Below, one piece after another: positions 44,916 through 54,163 of a stretch of 64,000 nt of DNA (positions are counted from its first letter, which is position 1; each line of letters opens with the position of its first letter). This DNA comes from Marinicellulosiphila megalodicopiae (lineage in GTDB: Bacteria; Pseudomonadota; Gammaproteobacteria; Pseudomonadales; Natronospirillaceae). The position numbers and the translations under genes are program-made. The notes below the pieces were generated by a model that saw only the letters and a list, made by a program, of their open reading frames with translations, searched no databases and was not told the origin of the DNA. The stretch spans positions 248,001 through 312,000 of the forward strand of contig NZ_AP023087.1 of NCBI RefSeq assembly GCF_045862395.1, given 5' to 3'.

Positions 44916-44949
44916 ATATTTGCGTTTCGTGCTTCCTCTAGAATTTAAC

Positions 44950-45534
44950 ATGTCATTAAATATCCACTCACTTTTTAAGAATATCCAATTGTTCCCCGTT
45001 ATCTGGGGTTTCATATTCATTAACATTCTATTATTGATCACTCTTGAGTTGACTAGCATTCAAAGTATGCATGTTTTTTTTATGCCTGCTAATAAAGGTG
45101 AGCTGATTTCTAAATTTTGGACAGTCATTACCCCGTCGTTTATCCACTACACACTTTTGCATTTAATGACTAATTTGTATTTATTCTGGTTGCTAGGTGC
45201 ACAGCTTGAAAAACATTCAAAAATGCAGTTTATTGCATTTGTAATGGCGACGGCTGTAATAAGTAATTGTGTACAATGGATTGTGGTTGGGCCAAATTTT
45301 GGCGGAATGTCTGGTGTTGTTTATGCTCTGCTTGGTTTTATTTGGATCACACAATATTTTAAGTCTAGTTATTATATCGACAACAGTATTGCCATGGTTT
45401 TGCTTGTTTTGATTCCAATAGGGTTTACAGGTTGGATTGGTAAGTTGGCAAATTATGCGCATGTTTCTGGTTTAATATCAGGTATAATAATTGGATTATT
45501 TTCATTATTCATTAATCAATTAAAGAAACCTTAA
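44950..45534 (+). CDS. Rhomboid family intramembrane serine protease
   Basis: From ATG 44950 the product has 194 residues with six TM segments. HYTLLHLMTNLYLFWLLG is the HxxxN oxyanion region, GGMSGVVYALLG holds the catalytic Ser in GxSG, and NYAHVSGLISGIIIG holds the catalytic His. It should cleave TM segments within the inner membrane. It lacks the N-terminal cytoplasmic domain of E. coli GlpG. The next gene starts 1 bp after its stop, so both share a transcript. Confidence 0.88.
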   Translation: MSLNIHSLFKNIQLFPVIWGFIFINILLLITLELTSIQSMHVFFMPANKGELISKFWTVITPSFIHYTLLHLMTNLYLFWLLGAQLEKHSKMQFIAFVMATAVISNCVQWIVVGPNFGGMSGVVYALLGFIWITQYFKSSYYIDNSIAMVLLVLIPIGFTGWIGKLANYAHVSGLISGIIIGLFSLFINQLKKP

Positions 45535-45535
45535 A

Positions 45536-46345
45536 ATGTATCAATTCCGCACAATGAACATGAGTGACTTACCACAGGTTGTTAAATTTATTACCGACTT
45601 TGACGAAGATGATGGTAAGGAGGCTGAAGAAGACTTTCACGAAAGCGGGTTTGATAATCAATACGTCATTGAAGTGGATGAAAAGGTTGTAGGTGTCTCT
45701 GGTTTTAGATTGATTCCTGCTGCCGATAATGCAGCGTGGTTGTCTTGGACTTATGTGGATTGTGATTATCGGCGTCAAGGGCTTGGAAAAAAAATGCTAC
45801 AAGACTTAATATTAGTCATGCGCGAAATGAATGTGCGAAAAGTCTTTGTTAAAGTGTCCGATTATTGTGATCCTGAAGATGGTGCAATTTATGAATCAGC
45901 AGAATATTTATATAAATCCGTTGGATTCAAATTAGAAGTAAAAAATGTTGATTTTTATGATGTAAATGAAAGCCAGTTTATTCTTGGGTTGAGTTTGATT
46001 GAAGACGATAATGAAGAGGTGGAAATTACAGAAGAAAAACCCGCCATTCATTTTATAAGTGTGATCGAAATAGCTGAAACTGAAGGATCGTATACTTTTG
46101 AATGGGATGTAAAAAAGAAGACACTCTTTGGAAAAGGAAATTTTACAGTGTTAGATTTGCAGGTTGGATTTGAAAACGTGCTTAATCGAGGTGGTCGAAA
46201 AGTTTTTTTGACTTTTCCTTCTAATTTACCTTTAATACATCCCCCATTAAAAGGGGCAGGATTTAAATACGTAGGACAGCTACAGGATTACTACGAAAAA
46301 GGCATTCACGAATATCATTTCGTTTATGATCTGCCTCAAACATAA
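45536..46345 (+). CDS. Tandem GNAT-fold protein
   Basis: The 269-residue protein contains an N-terminal GNAT domain (MYQFRTMNMSDLPQVVKFI; VDCDYRRQGLGKKMLQDL with the acetyl-CoA loop RRQGLG; YLYKSVGFKLEVKNVDFYD). After a short acidic linker there is a second region (FENVLNRGGRKVFLTFPSN, GFKYVGQLQDYYEKG) that looks like a degenerate GNAT half lacking the acetyl-CoA loop. Substrate unknown. It is co-transcribed with the rhomboid gene. Confidence 0.8.
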   Translation: MYQFRTMNMSDLPQVVKFITDFDEDDGKEAEEDFHESGFDNQYVIEVDEKVVGVSGFRLIPAADNAAWLSWTYVDCDYRRQGLGKKMLQDLILVMREMNVRKVFVKVSDYCDPEDGAIYESAEYLYKSVGFKLEVKNVDFYDVNESQFILGLSLIEDDNEEVEITEEKPAIHFISVIEIAETEGSYTFEWDVKKKTLFGKGNFTVLDLQVGFENVLNRGGRKVFLTFPSNLPLIHPPLKGAGFKYVGQLQDYYEKGIHEYHFVYDLPQT

Positions 46346-46370
46346 ATAATTTAACACTAAAGGAAACACC

Positions 46371-46958
46371 ATGAACCCTCTTATTAAATACGGCGCAATT
46401 GCAGCAGTGATTGGCGGTATTGTAATATTTAACGGCGAATCAGATGGCTATAGCGATCAAGAAATTGATTTAAATGCGGTTTTAGATGTGACTGTTGATA
46501 CAATTTATTCTTATCAAGACCAAATTGAAGCAAGTGGAACCCAAGAAGAATCTGACGCGCTTTTAGGTTTTTCGTCTGAATTGCAAACGAATTATAATTC
46601 AAAAGTACCAGCAATTTTTGAAGGCAATATTGGAGTTGAAATGAGAACCGACGCATCGTTTCTTGCATTTGATGATAAAGATAGTAATGGCGAACTTAGT
46701 GAAGGTGAGGACGCATTATTCTTAATTGAAATTGATGGCGAAAACAGTCGAGTGATTGCTTCAAGTCGAAGTGGTGCCGTAAATGATCATCACTTTAGTG
46801 GAACAGGGTTATTGGCAGGATTTTTATTAGGTAGTATTTTAAATCGTCAAAGCAAATTTGGTAATCCAGCAGGTGTTGCTAATAAGCAAAAAATTACATC
46901 TTCACAAGCAAATGCAAAAGCGCGTGCAGGATCGGGTAGTCATTCTAAAGGTAAATAA
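46371..46958 (+). CDS. Exported or membrane-anchored protein with one EF-hand loop
   Basis: The 195-residue protein has an N-terminal hydrophobic segment (YGAIAAVIGGIVIF), an acidic middle region and a canonical EF-hand loop, DKDSNGELSEGE, near residue 103. A second short hydrophobic stretch (TGLLAGFLLGSIL) and a basic Gly/Ser/Lys tail follow. It probably binds Ca2+ outside the cytoplasm. I do not recognise the family. It lies 25 bp after the GNAT gene and is followed by a terminator, which makes it the last gene of the rhomboid transcript. GGAAAC lies before the ATG. Confidence 0.7.
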   Translation: MNPLIKYGAIAAVIGGIVIFNGESDGYSDQEIDLNAVLDVTVDTIYSYQDQIEASGTQEESDALLGFSSELQTNYNSKVPAIFEGNIGVEMRTDASFLAFDDKDSNGELSEGEDALFLIEIDGENSRVIASSRSGAVNDHHFSGTGLLAGFLLGSILNRQSKFGNPAGVANKQKITSSQANAKARAGSGSHSKGK

Positions 46959-46962
46959 AACG

Positions 46963-46998
46963 TAACGACTTATCTGATGAATCAAGCATAAGTCGTTA
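46963..46998 (+). other. 11-bp perfect inverted repeat
   Basis: TAACGACTTAT at 46963-46973 pairs with ATAAGTCGTTA at 46988-46998. It lies just after the stop of the EF-hand gene and before the terminator proper; it may be the first arm of a double terminator or an operator. Confidence 0.65.
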
Positions 46999-47015
46999 AC
47001 TGTATTTGCATCTCT

Positions 47016-47045
47016 CTCTGCGCTTTTCTGTGCAGAGTTCTTTTT
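47016..47045 (+). terminator. Terminator between the EF-hand gene and the aminopropyltransferase gene
   Basis: CTCTGCGC pairs with GTGCAGAG (one G-T) and is followed by TTCTTTTT. It ends only 22 bp before the next start codon, so it could also act as an attenuator for that gene. Confidence 0.75.
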
Positions 47046-47067
47046 ACATATCATCGCAGTGAATCTC

Positions 47068-48597
47068 ATGACAACTGAACAACACACTCTTACGAGTAAA
47101 CAAATTAGTGTTTTACTTGTTTCTATTTTAATTGTCGCTTTATGCGGCATAGTTTATGAATTAATTATTGGTACAGTTTCTAGTTATTTATTAGGCAACA
47201 GCGTTTATCAATTTTCATTAACCATTGGTTTTTTTATGTTTGCTATGGGCTTAGGCTCATTAGCTTCAAAATATTTTGATGATAATTTTGTACGTAATTT
47301 TATTATTGTTGAAATTTTAATTGCACTAATTGGTGGCGTTTGTAGTTTATTATTATTTATGACCTTTCCATTTGCTAGAGTGCTTTATGAAACCGTTATG
47401 TATGGCTTGATATTGTCCATTGGGGCATTGGTAGGAATGGAGATACCTATTTTAACTGCACTATTATCACAGCGTGCAAAAATTAAAGATTCCATCGCTA
47501 ATGTGATGTCCCTCGATTATATTGGTGCTTTAATAGGTTCGGTTTCGTTTCCATTGATATTGCTACCCACCTTGGGTTTGGTGCAATCCTCCTTTGCCAT
47601 CGGTTTAATAAATATCTTTATTGCAATTATTAATGTGGTTGTATTTAGACATTATTTGAAACAGTTTAAGCTTTTATTGATATCTTGTTTTTTAATTTTA
47701 GCAGCTTTGATGTTATTTGTATTATATGGCGGTTACATAACACGATACGCAGAAAAACATTTATACTTTGATCAAGTGGTGTATTCAGAGCAAACTAAAT
47801 ATCAAAAATTAGTAGTTACAAGATCTGTGACAACCAGAGAGCAACGATTGTACATTGATGGTAATATTCAATTTTCATCAAGAGATGAATTTCGTTACCA
47901 TGAATTTTTAGTACATCCTGTTTTATCTATTGACGGTTCTCGTGAAAACGTTTTAATTTTAGGAGGTGGTGACGGTTTAGCCGCAAGAGAAGTTTTAAAA
48001 TACGATGATGTTAAACTGATTCATTTAGTTGATATTGATGCAGAAATGATCAGAATTTCAAGTGAGCTTCCTGTGTTAAACCGTCTCAATCAAAAAAGTT
48101 TACACTCAGGTCGTTTAACATCTTATAGTCAAGATGCATTTACATTTATAAACCAGCCAGGGATATTATATGACCGCGTGATCATTGATATGCCTGACCC
48201 GCATAATGAAGCTTTAAATAAACTTTACTCAAAAGAATTTTATACCATGATCAAACGCCGAATGACACCAGAGGGAATTTTAGTTAGTCAAAGCTCTTCG
48301 CCATTTTTTACGCGTAACGTGTATTGGAGTATTGAAAAAACATTGGATTATGTTTTCGAAAATACAATGAGCTATCACACGTCTTTGCCATCATTTGGAA
48401 TATGGGGGTTTAATATGGCAAGGCAGTCAGAGATTCCAAAAGAATTTACAATTGATGTACCTACAAGATCAATTACTGGGGAAAGTATGATTGGTGCGCA
48501 AATATTTACTAAGGATTTAGCAAAATTAGATGCACCGGTGAATTCTTTGATGGAGCCTAAGCTTTATCATTTATATGTTGAAGATTTGAAATATTAA
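47068..48597 (+). CDS. Membrane-fused polyamine aminopropyltransferase (spermidine-synthase-like)
   Basis: The N-terminal 215 residues hold seven TM segments (VLLVSILIVALCGIVYELII first). The C-terminal domain is a spermidine synthase fold: QKLVVTRSVTTREQRLYIDG, FRYHEFLVHPVLS, the decarboxylated-SAM binding motif LILGGGDGLAAREVLK, LVDIDAEMI, and the active-site Asp in VIIDMPDPHNEALNKLYS. Such enzymes transfer aminopropyl groups from decarboxylated SAM to an amine; the membrane-fused type is not proven to make spermidine. ATG 47068 is chosen, with GTG 47059 as alternative. No speD-like gene is in the window. Confidence 0.9.
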   Translation: MTTEQHTLTSKQISVLLVSILIVALCGIVYELIIGTVSSYLLGNSVYQFSLTIGFFMFAMGLGSLASKYFDDNFVRNFIIVEILIALIGGVCSLLLFMTFPFARVLYETVMYGLILSIGALVGMEIPILTALLSQRAKIKDSIANVMSLDYIGALIGSVSFPLILLPTLGLVQSSFAIGLINIFIAIINVVVFRHYLKQFKLLLISCFLILAALMLFVLYGGYITRYAEKHLYFDQVVYSEQTKYQKLVVTRSVTTREQRLYIDGNIQFSSRDEFRYHEFLVHPVLSIDGSRENVLILGGGDGLAAREVLKYDDVKLIHLVDIDAEMIRISSELPVLNRLNQKSLHSGRLTSYSQDAFTFINQPGILYDRVIIDMPDPHNEALNKLYSKEFYTMIKRRMTPEGILVSQSSSPFFTRNVYWSIEKTLDYVFENTMSYHTSLPSFGIWGFNMARQSEIPKEFTIDVPTRSITGESMIGAQIFTKDLAKLDAPVNSLMEPKLYHLYVEDLKY

Positions 48598-48636
48598 AGG
48601 AAAGTTTTAGAGGGTGAAATGTTAGTAAAAGGAATT

Positions 48637-48668
48637 AAACAACCAATTTCTAATGAAACTGGTTGTTT
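48637..48668. terminator. Bidirectional terminator between convergent genes
   Basis: AAACAACCA at 48637-48645 pairs with TGGTTGTTT at 48660-48668. It lies 40 bp after the aminopropyltransferase stop and 36 bp after the stop of the minus-strand gene. Confidence 0.75.
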
Positions 48669-48704
48669 ATATTTAAAGTGAATTCTTAAAAATATCGCAT
48701 TAAA

Positions 48705-51428
48705 TTATACTTTTTTTCTTCTAATCATAAGTACTAATAACAACGATGAAATTATATAAGGCAATGGAATAGACCCTAATAATGTTTTTTCTTTATCGTT
48801 AGCTGGTGAATTGTTTTCGGGGTTGTGATTGATCTCAGACTCAATAGTGGTACTGGTTTGTGTATTTGAATCAGTTGTCGTCAATGTTTCAGATTTGGTA
48901 TTAGTTGCAGTCTGAGTTCCAGAATTTATATCAGTATCAATCATTATATCTGTTTGGGTTGTTGTCAGAGAATTCGTTCCTGTTTCTGTTTCTGTTTCTG
49001 TTTCTGTTTCTGTTTCTGTTCCTGTTTCTGTTTCTGTTTCTGTTGAAGGATCAATGTTAATTATAGTGACTTCAATGGTTTCGCCTGTACTTAATGCTAT
49101 TGTGATTATTTCATTTTGTTCTGATTCAAAATCAAAATGAGCAGTCAGTCTGATTTTTTTCGATAATTCATTTCTAGCAAAAATATAAATATTACTATCT
49201 ACAGAATAATCACTACTAGTGATTGTATTTCCTTTAGTGATGTTAATTGGCAATATCTCAGAATTGGTTGCATCCGATCTATTAAGAATGATGTCTACGC
49301 TTTCTCCTTCTGTTACTTTAATTTGAGTATTTTGGAAATAATAAATATTATTTGCAGAACATGAAGTGAAATCATTTTCAATTGTCGCACCATTTGCAAT
49401 GGAAATATTGAACTCAGGAAGTACTGAGTTTGCAAAAACAGCAGAGTAGCTAGAAAGTTCTAATTGATAAAAACCTTCACTTAAAATGATTGAAAAACTA
49501 TTTCCATCTAATGAGTACGCTGGTTGCTCACTGAGAATTTCAAATTTATGATTGTCTTTTATTTTTGATAAAACTAAGTCAAGTTCAAAGTTATTAGCGC
49601 TAGCTTTAAAAAATATTTCTTGTTCTTGATCAACATAAAATGAAAATTGTTTCGCATAGAAATACTTTGTGTTGTCTTGGTTTGAGTTGCTGTAAGGGTC
49701 AACATAAATATACTGTCTGTTTTTAAATTCAGATTCACACATTGTATTGAATGAAGTAGTTAAAGTTGAGTTTAAAGGTAGCGTATAGTGGCATACGTTT
49801 GCTTCAGAAGTTTTACTGAAATTAACACTAAATGAATCTATTTGCTCAGGGTAGAAAGTGGTGGCTTCAATTAAATAATCGCCAGCAGTAATACAATGTT
49901 GTAATGATTTGGTTCTGCTTGTGTTTGAGTAATAATCTTTGTTTTCTTGCACACTTGAGTGAATGACAATATTTTTATCGGCATTTATGTTTCTGCTTAA
50001 ATATAAACTTGCCGAGTCTGATGAATTTGTTTGATTGATATTAATTGAGGTCGGTTGATCTACTGAAAAGCTAAAACGTTTTGCATAGTAATCACCTGTT
50101 TGTGCGCCGTAAGGGTCTTGGTTGTCGCCTTCTCTAAACATAGAGTAACAGCGCTCGTTTAAAAGATCGCTTGTTTGATAGTTTAATTCAAATTCATTTT
50201 CACAACTTACGCCTTCAGCTTTATTTACTTGAAATGCAAAATTCCCAATGGCAAGTTGGTTTTGTTTAGTGATTTCAACTGTATAATCACCCGCTGTTAA
50301 AAATTTGGTGAAATTAGTAGAGATGCGGCTAAAGATGCTGTGTGATCCATTGCTTGCAATAGTTTGATAAAAATTATCATCTTGGTAAACGGATAATACT
50401 ATTTTATTTGAATTGGCATTGGGTATAGAAAATGTTAAATCACTATCTTCAGTAAGTGTGAAGTCGTAATAAGCTGCACGTTCAGGATTGATTCCCGAGT
50501 AAGGATCGTTCATACCACTATTCCAACTTTGAATAGCGCAATTTTGATTAAACGTTGAGGTGATTGGTGTATTAAATACTAAATCAGTTGAACAAGCTGA
50601 GTCAGAGGTGACATCAGAAATTAATACTGAAAATGTACCAGGATCGTATTGGTTGATTGTCGTGACTTCTAATGTATAAGTGCCTGCGGATAATGATTTT
50701 GCAAATTCATTTAGGCTGGTGCTTGATAAAGCGGAGGCAAATTCATCGTCGCCATCTAATAAATAAGTATAAACATCTACTTCACTTGTGATTTCAAAAT
50801 TTAAATCTTTGTTTTCATTGATAGTAAAAGTAAAAAATTTGGCTTTGTTAGTATCATAATGAGACGGCGAATAAGGGTCGGAATAGTTTCGATTGCTTGA
50901 ATCGCAATTAATATTCCAGCCATCTTGAATTAATTGATCCAGTTCAATGGGTTTAACGCAGGTATCATCATTTAAATCATTTAATTGTATTGAAAATATA
51001 AATGAACGAATATCTTGATTGATTAATTCTAAAGTATAAATTCCAGCGTTTAAGTGAGTGATATCATAATTACCACGATCAATTAAATTGATGCGATCGC
51101 CAGAAAAACCATTTCCTTCATTTAAATAATAGCGAGTGTTGTAACCAGATAATTCAAATTTAATGTCAGCATCTCTATCCATTTCGATTGAATAATATTT
51201 CGCATTTAAAGGGGAAGGGTTGTATGGGTCACTGTAATTATTATAATTAATAGACTCGCATGAAGCGGTGAATTGACTATTAATATTACTAATTGGATTG
51301 CTGTCACTTAGAAAAATTTCAGTTTCACAGCTGTCTAAAATTTCAGGAATATTGGCTGCAAAAACAGAGCCTGACACAGCACTGGTTATGCTAAAAAGTG
51401 AATATTTGACAAATTGATTAAATTTCAT
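48705..51428 (-). CDS. Large exported PPC-repeat protein with a Thr/Ser-rich stalk and C-terminal membrane anchor
   Basis: The 907-residue protein starts with a Sec signal (LFSITSAVSGSVFA, cleavage before ANIP). Five repeats of about 130 residues follow, each with a DPYS/DPYG phrase and a K-x-F-x-F-x-V strand (for example DPYGAQTGDYYAKRFSFSV); these resemble bacterial pre-peptidase C-terminal (PPC) domains. Then comes a Calx-beta-like domain (VTEGESVDIILNRSDATNS). Residues about 795-870 are a Thr/Glu/Ser/Asn-rich stalk, partly a hexanucleotide-encoded Thr-Glu repeat. The end, NSPANDKEKTLLGSIPLPYI, then a TM and RRKK, looks like a sorting or anchoring tail. The upstream O-antigen-ligase-like gene overlaps its start by 4 bp. 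Confidence 0.8.
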   Translation of the reverse strand: MKFNQFVKYSLFSITSAVSGSVFAANIPEILDSCETEIFLSDSNPISNINSQFTASCESINYNNYSDPYNPSPLNAKYYSIEMDRDADIKFELSGYNTRYYLNEGNGFSGDRINLIDRGNYDITHLNAGIYTLELINQDIRSFIFSIQLNDLNDDTCVKPIELDQLIQDGWNINCDSSNRNYSDPYSPSHYDTNKAKFFTFTINENKDLNFEITSEVDVYTYLLDGDDEFASALSSTSLNEFAKSLSAGTYTLEVTTINQYDPGTFSVLISDVTSDSACSTDLVFNTPITSTFNQNCAIQSWNSGMNDPYSGINPERAAYYDFTLTEDSDLTFSIPNANSNKIVLSVYQDDNFYQTIASNGSHSIFSRISTNFTKFLTAGDYTVEITKQNQLAIGNFAFQVNKAEGVSCENEFELNYQTSDLLNERCYSMFREGDNQDPYGAQTGDYYAKRFSFSVDQPTSININQTNSSDSASLYLSRNINADKNIVIHSSVQENKDYYSNTSRTKSLQHCITAGDYLIEATTFYPEQIDSFSVNFSKTSEANVCHYTLPLNSTLTTSFNTMCESEFKNRQYIYVDPYSNSNQDNTKYFYAKQFSFYVDQEQEIFFKASANNFELDLVLSKIKDNHKFEILSEQPAYSLDGNSFSIILSEGFYQLELSSYSAVFANSVLPEFNISIANGATIENDFTSCSANNIYYFQNTQIKVTEGESVDIILNRSDATNSEILPINITKGNTITSSDYSVDSNIYIFARNELSKKIRLTAHFDFESEQNEIITIALSTGETIEVTIINIDPSTETETETGTETETETETETETGTNSLTTTQTDIMIDTDINSGTQTATNTKSETLTTTDSNTQTSTTIESEINHNPENNSPANDKEKTLLGSIPLPYIISSLLLVLMIRRKKV
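48976..49044 (-). repeat. Hexanucleotide array coding for Thr-Glu repeats
   Basis: On the plus strand CTGTTT (or CTGTTC) is repeated about eleven times in a row. A 6-bp unit cannot shift the frame, so strand slippage would only lengthen or shorten the stalk of the protein. Confidence 0.9.
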
Positions 51429-53224
51429 TGTTGTTCCTTTGAACTTTCGTTAATAACTTTACTATTAATTTGTAATTTTAACCTGTTAGCGGTTTGATAA
51501 CTAGGGTAAAAATGTAATAGATGATCGATGGTTTGCGTTGCGAGGCGGTATTCTTTAAGTTGGTAGTGGCGTTCGGCTTTTATTTGTAAGCCTGAAATAT
51601 GATAAGGGTAGCTTTTTAAAAATTGATCAATATAAAAAAGTGACTGTGTCGTATCTCGATTTGCACCAATTTCGTAAAAAGAGAGATTGTAAAGGGTGCG
51701 AGAATGATAAGGATTAATAAGGATGGCTTGTTTCATTTTTTCGTAGTTGTCTTGTTTATAGCCAGTAAAACTTAAGTAACTGGCGTACATTAATGCTATA
51801 AAAATAAATGGCGTGATTAAATATAATCCTTTAACGCTTTTAGGAATATTAATTGTTGTGATGCTTAATTGAATTATAGGGTAATCGATTCGTATGATTA
51901 TTAATCCAATTAAAAAGCATGAAAAGAATAAGCTAACAGGGGTAATTAAAACAGCACTTAACATAGAATGAAATAGCGTCGCCCCTAGAGCAACAAATAA
52001 CCATTTGTCTATGAAACAACCCTTTAGTGCGTTAATAAATGCAGTTATAAGTAGATACAGTAAAATCAAGACAAAAACACTGCCAAATAGTAATCCTAAT
52101 TCACTGTAAATTTTTAAAACTAAATTATGTGGCGTGGTTAATATTTGATTTTCATTTATATAAGGTGAAGAAAATTCTGTACCGGGTTTTCCGTATTTAG
52201 GGTGGTTAAATTCAAAATTATTAATGCCAACGCCCATTGGATTATCTAATGTCATTTCCCAGGTATTTTTATAGAGTTGAATTCGTTTGTCACTAGCTGC
52301 TGCTAAATTTGTTGAAAGTGCAAGAAACTTACCTTCTAATCGACCACTTTGTAATGCGTCTGACAGTTTGTACGTCACCATGCCAGTTAAAAGTAAGGAT
52401 GTGATCGTAATATATAAAAAAGCTCGCTTTTTATTTTTTCGAAATACCATAAAAAAAACAATGATCTCAAAAATGGTTAAGCCAATAATAGTGCCACGTG
52501 TCGCTGCTTCCATTAATATGCTGACAATAGCAATGGTAGTTATAATTACCGTGATTAATAAAAAAGTATTTTTACGTTGAAACTGTTTAATTGAATTTAA
52601 TATTAAAGCAGGAATCCATACATTAAAAACAGCACCTGCGTTATTCATAAAACCTATAGGAGAATAATTTCCCACATTATAATTGGTGTGACCAAGCACA
52701 TAGCGTTCGAAATAAAATAGTATTGAAAATGCAAGAGCTGATAAAAAACAAGTATTCAAGAAAATAGTTTGTAATTTGTCTTTGTCAAAGTGATTAATTA
52801 AAAAGTAGATGAATAATACAGCGTTGATAAATCGTAACGACAATTCAATTGCAGCCGTTTTATTTGCAGCCCAAATGATACTGGCCAACATATAATAAAT
52901 GAATAATAAAACCACGACGCCAAAGTATGAAAAAATGATGGTTTGTTTGTTTTTAAAAAAATAAATAATACAAAAGCTAGTAACAAGATCAAAAATTAGC
53001 CACTTAGGTGTGTCGTAGCTGTAATAAAATACATTTAAATGAATACAAGAAATCAAAATTCCCGCACATAAAAATAAAATATTTAAATAATTGTGATGTG
53101 TAAAAAATACCTTAATCCAATGATAATTTTTAAGTGTAAATATAATAGACATAGTTAAAGTACATAAAATCCATAAAGTCCCTATTGTACTAGCCTTTAT
53201 TTCATAGACAATGATTAATATCAA
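51425..53224 (-). CDS. O-antigen-ligase/PglL-like membrane protein with C-terminal TPR-like region
   Basis: The 599-residue protein has about twelve TM segments. A Wzy_C type periplasmic loop carries NPMGVGINNFEFNHPKYG and the conserved TTPHNLVLKIYSELGLLFG, where the His and Glu are hallmarks of O-antigen ligases and O-oligosaccharyltransferases. The last 110 residues are soluble and TPR-like (NPYHSRTLYNLSFYEIG; LKEYRLATQTIDHLLHFYP). This combination is usual for PglL/TfpO-like protein glycosylases. The start is uncertain: TTG 53224 is used here; ATG 53152 is possible but would lose part of TM1. No other glycan genes are in the window. Confidence 0.82.
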   Translation of the reverse strand: MILIIVYEIKASTIGTLWILCTLTMSIIFTLKNYHWIKVFFTHHNYLNILFLCAGILISCIHLNVFYYSYDTPKWLIFDLVTSFCIIYFFKNKQTIIFSYFGVVVLLFIYYMLASIIWAANKTAAIELSLRFINAVLFIYFLINHFDKDKLQTIFLNTCFLSALAFSILFYFERYVLGHTNYNVGNYSPIGFMNNAGAVFNVWIPALILNSIKQFQRKNTFLLITVIITTIAIVSILMEAATRGTIIGLTIFEIIVFFMVFRKNKKRAFLYITITSLLLTGMVTYKLSDALQSGRLEGKFLALSTNLAAASDKRIQLYKNTWEMTLDNPMGVGINNFEFNHPKYGKPGTEFSSPYINENQILTTPHNLVLKIYSELGLLFGSVFVLILLYLLITAFINALKGCFIDKWLFVALGATLFHSMLSAVLITPVSLFFSCFLIGLIIIRIDYPIIQLSITTINIPKSVKGLYLITPFIFIALMYASYLSFTGYKQDNYEKMKQAILINPYHSRTLYNLSFYEIGANRDTTQSLFYIDQFLKSYPYHISGLQIKAERHYQLKEYRLATQTIDHLLHFYPSYQTANRLKLQINSKVINESSKEQQ

Positions 53225-53605
53225 AATCTGTTTTTTGATTATATGGTAATTTATTGGGCTGTTAGTTTTGTTATGGGTAAAATCTAAAACAATGTCGAGT
53301 TATAATTGGACGTGGTTAAGCGTTGTATGACAGCAGTGCAACCCACATTTTCAGTGGGTTTAATGAGTTAATGATAAACCTTAAACCTTAAACCTTAAAC
53401 CCTCAAAGCCATTATAAAGGCGCCTGTGCTTTTGTTTATTTTTAATACAGTTCGCCGTGTTTCTAGAATGAACATATCCCCTTTAACTGGAAGCGTTATC
53501 ACTTGAATGATTGATTGATGCTGTGGCTGTGACGGCCATTTCTTGGTTGCGTTTTACTACTTTGTCAATTTTTGATGTTGAGTTGCGGTTTCTATGGAGG
53601 CTTGT
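53225..53605. other. 380-bp intergenic region with short repeats
   Basis: It contains an inverted repeat AACCCAC/GTGGGTT (53340-53360) and four copies of TTAAACC (53374-53401, first copy ATAAACC). No gene was recognised. Confidence 0.55.
53374..53401 (+). repeat. Four tandem 7-bp repeats (T)TAAACC
   Basis: ATAAACC is followed by three perfect TTAAACC units. It is the second heptamer array in the window besides the AAGCACC array at 11881. Confidence 0.9.
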
Positions 53606-54082
53606 ATGGATACCTCTTCGGTTTGTTTAGCTTTTAATACTGTGGCTGTAATGTTGGTGGTAAATTTCAGCACTTTATATAATTTACTTAATAGATCAAA
53701 AATTGGGTTGCAACTGACCTCAAGCCAAATTTCAGATCCATCTTTTGTTATTCTTAAAAACTGGTCTTTTGCCGCTCTTCCATTGCTGAGTGTTTGGTGT
53801 GCTCATTGCAAAAGATACTATGATTCCTGTCTTGTATTTGTCACTAAATCGGTGAATGCTCTTGTGAGCATTAACTGTCTAGAAAAAAAACAAGACAACG
53901 ATGATGCACGAATAAAATGGTTGAGCATAACACCAGTAGGGCTTGATAAGCTCAATGAAGCAAGGCAGTTAACAGGTCCATTTATGTTTGGCGCATTTGG
54001 AGTGATCGATCCAAATCAAATCGAATCCTTTTGTGAGAATTTAAAAAAAATGAAGCAGTATTTAGATGAGCAAAGGGTGTGA
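53606..54082 (+). CDS. MarR-like C-terminal region, probably a damaged gene
   Basis: ATG 53606 has GGAGG six bases upstream and gives 158 residues. The second half, KQDNDDARIKWLSITPVGLD then KLNEARQL, looks like the wing and C-terminal helix of a MarR-family repressor. The first half should contain the DNA-recognition helix but reads as an unlikely Cys/Phe/Trp-rich sequence (LPLLSVWCAHCKRYYDSCLV). Other frames in 53715-53870 also fail to give a clean helix-turn-helix. One or more frameshifts in the N-terminal part seem likely. If intact, it is a protein I do not recognise. Confidence 0.4.
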   Translation: MDTSSVCLAFNTVAVMLVVNFSTLYNLLNRSKIGLQLTSSQISDPSFVILKNWSFAALPLLSVWCAHCKRYYDSCLVFVTKSVNALVSINCLEKKQDNDDARIKWLSITPVGLDKLNEARQLTGPFMFGAFGVIDPNQIESFCENLKKMKQYLDEQRV

Positions 54083-54163
54083 TGTTTATCGAAACATAAC
54101 TTAGATGCCATGTATTTTTTGTGACATGCTAGAATCCAACAACATTATTAAAAGGCAGTAAAC

